From Cochliopodium minus (taxonomy: Eukaryota > Discosea > Himatismenida > Cochliopodiidae), in assembly GCA_024220525.1 (NCBI GenBank), contig JAMYWO010000124.1:112974-126080 (forward strand): a stretch of 13,107 nucleotides of DNA, read 5' to 3'. The stretch's first letter is position 1; each line of letters begins with the position of its first letter. The notes below the pieces were generated by a model. The model did no database searches and had not been told where the DNA came from. It was given only the letters and a program-made list of their open reading frames with translations. The translations under genes and the position numbers were made by a program. Of the stretch, positions 7,721-13,107 are shown in pieces.

Positions 7721-9904
7721 CTTCATTAAAAAAAAAAAAATTATTTTTTAATTTTATTTTATTTTAATTTATTAATTTGATTTTATTATTTTCAGGCCTG
7801 ATTATTTTATTGTTTATTTTTTTTTTTTAATTTTCATTTTTATTATTTATTGTTTTTTTTTATTGTTTTTTTTTATTTTCACAATATAATTAAGTTATAG
7901 AATTTTTTTTAATATTATTTTTAATATTCTTATTTAAATATTTTTTTTTAAATTATTTTTATTTTATTATTTATTTTTTTTCATTTTATTTTTTTAATAT
8001 TATTTTACTGTTATTATTTGTTTTTCATTTTATTTTATTTTTTTAACATTATTTTTAATATTATTTTTATATTTTATTTTTTCTTATTTTTTAAAAATTT
8101 TCACTACATTTTTATTATTATTTTATTGTTTTATTTTTATTAAAAATTATTTTTTTTTTTTTACCAAACAAAACAGATTTGTTGTTAGAAGGAGTAATGT
8201 GGAAAACCTCACCACACAGACGAGTATTCAAATTGGAAAAAGAAAGGGAATGGTTCACAGAGTCGATGTACTCACACAAAGGGAAGTTTCGGTGAAAGAA
8301 AATGAGGTTTAATCTTTTTCCATTCCTTTTCTTTTCTTCTTCTTTCAATTTCCCATTCAACGGCTCCATCTCCTTTTTCAGCACTTCTATGTCCATGAAC
8401 GGAATATCTAATGAATTTTAAAAAAAATGTTAATTTTTATTTTTTTTTGAGATTTTTCAATTATTTTTTTTTAGATTTTTTTTTTGTAAACGGAATATCT
8501 ATTGAATTTTAAAAACAATATTAATTTTTATTTTTTTTTGAGATTTTTCCAATTATTTTTTTTTGATTTTTTTTTGTATTTTGAATTTTATTTAATTCAT
8601 TTTTAACTTTCATTTTCTTTCTCATATTTTAGGATTTTAATTATTTTTATCGTTAATTTTTTTTAAAATTTATATTTTTATAAATTTTTATTTTAATTAT
8701 TCTCTTATTTTTTAAATTATTTATTTTTTTCATATTTCTTTTAGATTTATTTTTATTTTTGAAATTTTTTGTCATTTAAATTTTATTTTTTAAAATACTT
8801 TAATTTTAATTTTGAAAAAAAAAAGCTAACCCGTAATTGCTTCCCACACAAATTCTAGAAAAAAAAAATTAAAAAAAAATTTAAAGTGAAAAAAAAATAA
8901 AATAAAAATAAAAATAAAATCAATTTAAAATTAAAAAAATTTCTATTCAAAAATTAAAATAAAAAAAAAAATATACCAGAGAATTCGAGATCAAGAGTGA
9001 AAGATTTGACATAAAAGGGAGATAAAGAAAGGGGAGAATGAGTCATCAAAAGCTGGTAAGAAGAAGGAACAAGCAAATGAGAAGAGGAGGGCAAAACACT
9101 CAAAAGCTGTTCGAAGGGGAGGAAAGGTTCATTCACATCAAAATCGAATTTAAGAAGATCTTTCCTAATGGGATTCTCCGCAGATGCTTTTTTGTTTTCG
9201 GAAATATTTTCGGAGATTTTTATGAGGTCGGAGGTTTTTTCTTCCTCCCTTTCTTTTTCTTTCACCCATTTTTCTAGTTGCGCTGCGATGTCTGTTATGA
9301 AGGGGGAGTAGTATTGGTTGTAGTAGTATTTCCAATCAGACACACCTTATTAAAAAAATATATTGTTGATTCAATAAAAAAAACAAAAATAAAAAAATAA
9401 AAATAAAAATAAAAGTAAAAAATAAAAATTTAAAATTGAAAAAATAAAAATAAATAAAAATGTAATAAATAATGATGAAATAAATATGGAAAAAAAATTA
9501 AAAAAAAATATTTAAGAGTTTAGTTACCTTTGTTGTAATAAATCCAAACCTAAAATTAAAAATAAATGTAAATTAATAAAAATTAAAAAATATGATAAAA
9601 AATAAAATAAATTAAAAAAAAAATTAAAAAAAAATTTTTTTATTTTACCCATTCCATCATTTTCAAATAGTTGTAGATGACATTTTCTTTTTGAAGAGAT
9701 CTTTGCTTAGGATCCTCATCAAACTTCATTTTGGAGACGTAGAAAGAGTTTCTGTACTCCTCGAAATCCTCCTCCGCCAACTTGAAAAAGGGCATGTCCC
9801 TATCATCAACTTTTTGCTCACTAAACATATTGAAAGGTTCATCAGAATTTTTGTTTGGATCATCATTTTTTGTTAGCGGAGAATTTTTATCATTATTATT
9901 AATT

Positions 9905-9936
<32 letters not shown>

Positions 9937-12785
9937 ATTAATTAAATTTTCATTATTTTTTTTTTGATCGTTTTTGAAATCGGATTTTTTGTTTTTGAGA
10001 ATTTTTTTCTTCATTTTGAGCTTTTCTACAAAGGAGAGCTTGTGGAGGAAGAAGAGGAAGTTTTTGCAGTGGATTTCTCCGTCGAAGGAAATGAGGTAGG
10101 GTTCTTTCTCGTGCAAAAGGTCCTCCTCCTTTTCTTTCTCCTCTTTATTCTCTTCTTCTCCTTTTTCTTCTTTCTCTCCTCCATTTTTTTGTTTGAGTTC
10201 TAATATTATAATTAAAAAATAAAATAAAAAATCATGTTTTTGAAGTATTAAAACAATCCAAAATATAAAATAAAATAGAAAAAATTTAAACAATTCAAAA
10301 TATAAAATAAAATTATTTAAAAAAAAAAATAAAAAAATAAAAAAAAATAAGAAAAAAAAATAAATTCTTAAATACTTAATTATAAAAAGAAATATTCAAA
10401 AAATAAATAAAAAAATCATTAAATACTTAATTCTAAAAAAATTTAAAAGTTTAAATTAAAAATGCTGATAAAAAAAAATGAAAAAATTTATAATTATTAA
10501 ATTTTAAAAAGATTAAAATTAAAAAAAAAATAAATAAACTTGGGAATAAAATTTAATAAAAAAATAAAAATATGATAAAAAAAAAAAATCCAAAAAAAAA
10601 TAAAGTCAAAAAATAATTAATTTTTTTTTTTACCCAAACTTTTCCAGTGAAACAAAAAGTCACGGTAAATTTGAAAGACAAAGTAGAGACCATCGTTTTT
10701 GATGGTGATGTAGGTTTGTTTGGGGAGAAAGTCGTTTCCTACAAACATCGAAATGAAGATGAGATCCTTCACGATTCTCTCCAACTCCAACCCCGTCTCT
10801 ATCGTTTTCAAATCACTCAATCTCACATTCTCCATCGGTTTCTTTTCTACTAAATTAAAATTGAAAAATTTTAAATAAAAATATCAAAAAAAATTAAAAA
10901 AAATTTAAAAAAAAATTTAAAAAAAAATTTAAAAAAATTTTAAAAAATGTATTTAAAAAAAATTTAAAAAAATGTATTTAAATTTAACTTTCAAAATAAT
11001 AATTTTAATTTAAAAAAAAAATGTTTAAATTTAACTTTTAAAAAAAAAAAAATTATGATAAACAAAAAATGAATTATATATAGGAAAGATCAATTAACAA
11101 AAACTAAGATAAAAAAAAAAAAATTTTTTTTTCGAAAAGAGAAGTGGAAAATAAAAATAATAAAAAAATCAAAATAAATAATTTGTTTAATATCATTTTA
11201 AAAAAAAGTTATTTTTTAACTGTTATTATAAACTTGATTAAAATATTTTTAAAACAAATTAATTGGAAAATCAAAAAATAAATGGAAAAGTGGGTTGGTA
11301 CCTTTGACTTGATCTTTCTCTTCTATTTTGAAATCGCCACGCTTGACATGCTTCCTTCCCAACTTCTCAAGCTTCTGAGAAACATAATGAATAAACTCAA
11401 AATTGATATAATCCCTCAAAACAGAAACATCAATCAACTCAAAGGAGGGTTGATCATCTTTTTTGTTGTCATCTTTTTTATTATCTTTATTATTATTATT
11501 ATCATTATTATTATTATTATCATTATTTTTTTTTTCATTATCTTTTTTGTTAGCGGATAATTTTTTTGGGTTTTCTTTTTCGTTGTTGTCGGAGGGCTTT
11601 TTGGTGGGCATGAAGAGAAAGTTTTCTATGGAGGTGAGCAGCACTTGGTCCTCGTCGTCATCTCCTTCCAATTTTATTTGGATTGGCTTTTTGAGTCTTC
11701 CTTCCTCCACGTCTTCTTTGTCTCCTTTACCAACAAAAAAAAATTTAAAAAAAAAAAAATAAGAGGTTATCAATTAACAAAAATTAATCAAATATATTGA
11801 ACAAAATAAAAAATAAAATAAATAAAATTTTATTTTACATAAAGATAATAATTGAAAAAAAAATATAGTGAACAAAAAAAATATTAAGATAGAAACAAAA
11901 GAAAAAAATATTAATAAAAATTAAAAAAATAATAATAAAAAAAAAATATAATAAACTTATAAAAATAAACAAAAATTTTAAAGTAAACAATAAATTTTTA
12001 TATTCCAAAAAAAGAAAAATTAAGATTTAATATTGTAAATAAAAAAAAAGAAATAAAAAAATAAATGTACCCAAATTCTTATTTTTGTTCTTAGAAGAGC
12101 TATTGTTATCAAGATGAGAGCGATTTACATCAATAACATTTTTGTCAGAAGAATTGTCAATAGAAGTTGTAACGTCATTGATAGAAGAAGGATTAGAAGA
12201 AGGAGTGGAAGCATTAGGATCATCCCAAAACAAGGAGAGGGCCAAATCTAAATTCCAGGCGGAGGAATTTAAAAAATAAGTTGCGACGTCTTCGGGGACG
12301 CTGGCGAGGGAGATGAACTGCGAGATGAGAATCTCTTCTTCTTCCTCCCTCTGCTTCTTTCTGAGCACGGGGCTTTTTTTCCTTTTGGTGGCGATGTCGA
12401 TTCTCAGCTTCACTCCCTTCAGCACTGGGTTTCTTATCTCCGCTGCTTTCTTGAAACTTTCGTAGTCTTTGAATCTCACCTGTTAAAAATATAATTAAAA
12501 ATAAAATTAAATAGAAAAATTAAAAGAAAAAAAAATAATTAAATAAAATATAAAAAAAATAAAAAAAAAATAATACGAAATAAAATAAAATTAAAATAAA
12601 ATAAATCAAAATTAAAATAAAATGAAATAAAAATAAATTAAAATTAATTATTCTTAAATGTAAAAATAAATAAAATAAGAATTCACATTAAAAAATTAAT
12701 TTGAAATTCTTTATAATTTTTTTTACGTAACAAAATCCATAAACTTCTTTGCTCATGTTGTCTTTGATTAATCTGACTTCTTCAA
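6906..12785 (-). CDS. Composite RRM / UBA-like / XRN exonuclease region 2 / PITH protein (5' end off window)
   Basis: Ten exons (minus): 12785-12727, 12479-12071, 11724-11302, 10849-10634, 10199-9649, 9549-9528, 9345-8977, 8854-8831, 8407-8165, 7720-6906. All introns are GT-AG and all nine junctions agree in phase. The sum is 3131 nt, two bases plus 1043 codons, giving 1042 visible residues. Order: RRM second half (1-51), UBA-like (67-105), acidic/poly-Asn linker (157-248), XRN second conserved region (about 250-830), poly-Asn linker, PITH (about 887-1022), basic tail. XRN enzymes degrade RNA 5' to 3' from a 5'-monophosphate; their metal-binding acidic residues lie in conserved region 1, which is not visible here. 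The XRN-to-PITH link is well supported because both lie in one open exon chain. The RRM/UBA-to-XRN link rests on phase agreement and on the XRN exons having no in-frame upstream start. Two adjacent genes with a missed terminal exon remain possible. Confidence 0.62.
7530..7553 (-). repeat. Poly-Asn codon tract before the PITH domain
   Basis: Eight consecutive Asn codons (mixed AAC and AAT on the minus strand) separate the XRN-like tail from the PITH domain. The mixed codons argue for an amino-acid-level tract and not just a young trinucleotide expansion. Confidence 0.8.
8398..8570 (-). repeat. 91-bp tandem duplication at an intron-exon junction
   Basis: The sequence starting ACGGAATATCTA at 8399 recurs at 8490, and both copies continue into TGAATTTTAAAA, a T-run, GAGATTTTTC and AATTATTTTT. 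The first copy spans the acceptor and first bases of the 8407-8165 exon. The second copy, upstream in the intron, carries the same acceptor-like AATAG|ATATTCCG. Confidence 0.8.
9890..9945 (-). repeat. Poly-Asn/Ile-Asn codon tract in the XRN insert
   Basis: A run of AAT codons, interrupted by ATA/ATT and AAT, encodes an Asn/Ile-rich loop within the 10199-9649 exon. It lies between the G-E-I-H-C-K-N-F block and the E-E-Y-R-N-S-F-Y block, where XRN proteins have a variable loop. Confidence 0.75.
10885..10985. repeat. Degenerate AAATTTAAAAA tandem array in an intron
   Basis: Blocks of TTT separated by A-runs repeat at roughly 9-12-bp spacing, followed by two copies of AATGTATTTAAA. The array lies in the 452-bp intron 10850-11301. 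It is low-complexity DNA with phased A/T tracts. Confidence 0.5.
11485..11527 (-). repeat. Poly-Asn/Asp codon tract in the linker before the XRN region
   Basis: AAT codons with GAT interruptions encode N-rich runs (N5-D-N4) flanked by Lys/Asp-rich sequence. Together they form a disordered linker of about 50 residues just before the conserved F-E-L-I-D motif. Confidence 0.8.
12071..12785 (-). other. RRM C-terminal half and UBA-like domain, two exons
   Basis: The two exons join in phase 0 across intron 12480-12726. The join creates the RNP1 motif Y-G-F-C-Y-V-R-F, preceded by E-E-V-R-L-I-K-D (strand 2) and followed by S-F-K-K-A-A-E, L-K-G-V-K-L-R-I-D-I-A (helix 2, strand 4). GFCYV and LRIDIA are especially like eIF4H/eIF4B. 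The first half of the RRM (strand 1, helix 1) must lie upstream. After a basic/acidic spacer, residues 67-105 read I-L-I-S-Q-F-I-S-L-A-S-V-P-E-D-V-A-T-Y-F-L, then A-W-N-L-D-L-A-L-S-L-F-W-D-D. This is the three-helix UBA-like pattern of p47, FAF1 and TDP2. A Ser/Asp/Asn-rich linker follows to the donor. Confidence 0.8.
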
Positions 12786-13107
12786 CTAAAAAAAAGATAA
12801 AAAAATCAAAGAAATTTTAAAAAGTAAAAAGATAATGAATAAAATGAAAAAAATTAAAATTAAAAGTGTATTAAAAAAATAATAAAAAATAATCGAAAAA
12901 ATATTTGAAAAATAAATAATAAATTGGACATGTCCAAATATTACAACTTTGTTTGCGGATATAAAATTTTTACTAACAAAATTTGAACTGTTGTAATATT
13001 TTTGGACATCCCTAATAATAAATAAAAAAAAAATAACATTAGTGATTGAGATGTCATGTGCATTAACTTTAGATTGCCTATTTATTATCATTATTTGATC
13101 CACTGAG
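12786..13107. other. Intron or upstream sequence of the composite gene; no exon resolved
   Basis: The exon that completes the RRM first half must lie upstream of 12785 and end in phase 1. I find none in 12786-13012, which is A/T-rich and contains the MITE-like element. Positions about 13035-13107 have somewhat higher GC and one open minus frame (…NRQSKVNAHDIS…). It does not resemble an RRM strand 1, and I cannot place a phase-1 donor with confidence. Confidence 0.4.
12926..13012. mobile_element. 87-bp MITE-like element with 22/23-bp terminal inverted repeats
   Basis: The left end GGACATGTCCAAATATTACA (first 20 of 22 bp) and the reverse complement of the right end, GGGATGTCCAAAAATATTAC (first 20 of 23 bp), match apart from a short indel in the A-run and one near the tip. 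The interior continues the imperfect symmetry (TTTGTTTGCGG against CTAACAAAA), so the whole unit could fold as one hairpin. The ends resemble Tc1/mariner-type termini (GTCCAAAAATATT). No clear target-site duplication is visible; TA follows the right end but not the left. Confidence 0.6.

Larger units (their letters stand above)
8165..11724 (-). other. XRN 5'-3' exoribonuclease second conserved region, seven exons
   Basis: Family landmarks appear in the correct order across seven exons: F-E-L-I-D-V-S-V-L-R-D-Y-I (residues 250-262), I-S-M-F-V-G-N-D-F-L-P (329-339), Y-L-I-S-F-D-G-E-I (in 370-552), M-M-E-W-V-W-I-Y-Y-N-K-G-V-S-D-W (549-564), N-Q-Y-Y-S-P-F-I-T-D-I, P-F-E-Q-L-L-S-V-L-P, F-V-W-E-A-I-T-D-I-P-F-M-D (684-695) and E-E-E-K-K-R-N. 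These match the XRN motifs LREYL, FFVGNDFLP, W-YY-GV-SW-WYY, PFEQLLAVLP, WEAVVLIPFID and EEKRRN. The 22-nt and 24-nt microexons are both confirmed because they supply conserved residues (VWIYYNK; FVWEAIT). XRN1 versus XRN2/Rat1 cannot be decided; the short end after EEKKRN favours XRN2/Rat1. Confidence 0.85.

Noticed and set aside
7739-8160. Possible extra exon near CAGGCCTG (7796-7803)
   Set aside because: Reading from that acceptor on the minus strand meets a stop within a few codons, and no XRN motif is missing there.
11282-11762. Ile/Leu/Ser-rich plus-strand frames with long hydrophobic runs, resembling membrane proteins
   Set aside because: They are the complement of the poly-Asn/Lys linker before the XRN region; ATT and TTA codons there are reversed AAT.

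Overview
The window comes from the nuclear genome of a very AT-rich protist. Coding exons stand out as islands of higher GC in almost pure A/T DNA. Genes carry many short GT-AG introns and several microexons (9, 22 and 24 nt), and proteins carry poly-Asn and poly-Lys tracts. The standard code fits every long exon. A dictyostelid-like amoebozoan or an Anaeramoeba-like metamonad would fit, but nothing here fixes the lineage. I see no rRNA, tRNA, CRISPR or complete transposon.

Layout, left to right. (1) Positions 1-422, minus: the N-terminus of a PB1-domain protein (p62/NBR1/aPKC type) running into a His/Gly-rich stretch and off the window. (2) Positions 994-1218, plus: a 74-residue protein with a KEN box and a D-box-like motif. 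(3) Positions 1420-4667, minus: a head-to-tail pair of paralogous ankyrin-like genes. Their exon structures can be solved almost completely by aligning the copies. The downstream copy (A, 333 aa) is intact; the upstream copy (B) has an in-frame TAA at codon 105. Both begin M-A-R-T-K-x-T, the start of histone H3, and copy B continues to match H3 through K9. Copy A has a 50-bp intron inside codon 2 that copy B lacks. (4) Positions 5351-6720, plus: a two-exon gene for an unrecognised 326-residue protein with one N-terminal membrane segment and a C-terminal coiled coil.

(5) Positions 6906-12785, minus: ten exons whose splice phases all agree and which read as one protein of at least 1042 residues, continuing upstream of the window. 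Visible order: the C-terminal half of an RRM (eIF4B/eIF4H-like), a UBA-like domain, an acidic/poly-Asn linker, the second conserved region of an XRN 5'-3' exoribonuclease, a poly-Asn linker, and a PITH domain. The XRN first conserved region, which holds the metal-binding active site, is not visible. It must lie upstream of the RRM or be absent. To my knowledge this architecture is undescribed, and it is the most remarkable object in the window. An 87-bp MITE-like inverted repeat sits just upstream of the first visible exon.

All exon boundaries are read by eye from GT/AG sites, phase agreement and family resemblance. No alignment or search was run. UBA-like and PITH domains recur in ubiquitin-proteasome factors, and RRM and XRN act on RNA, so the large protein may couple RNA decay or translation to proteostasis; that is inference.
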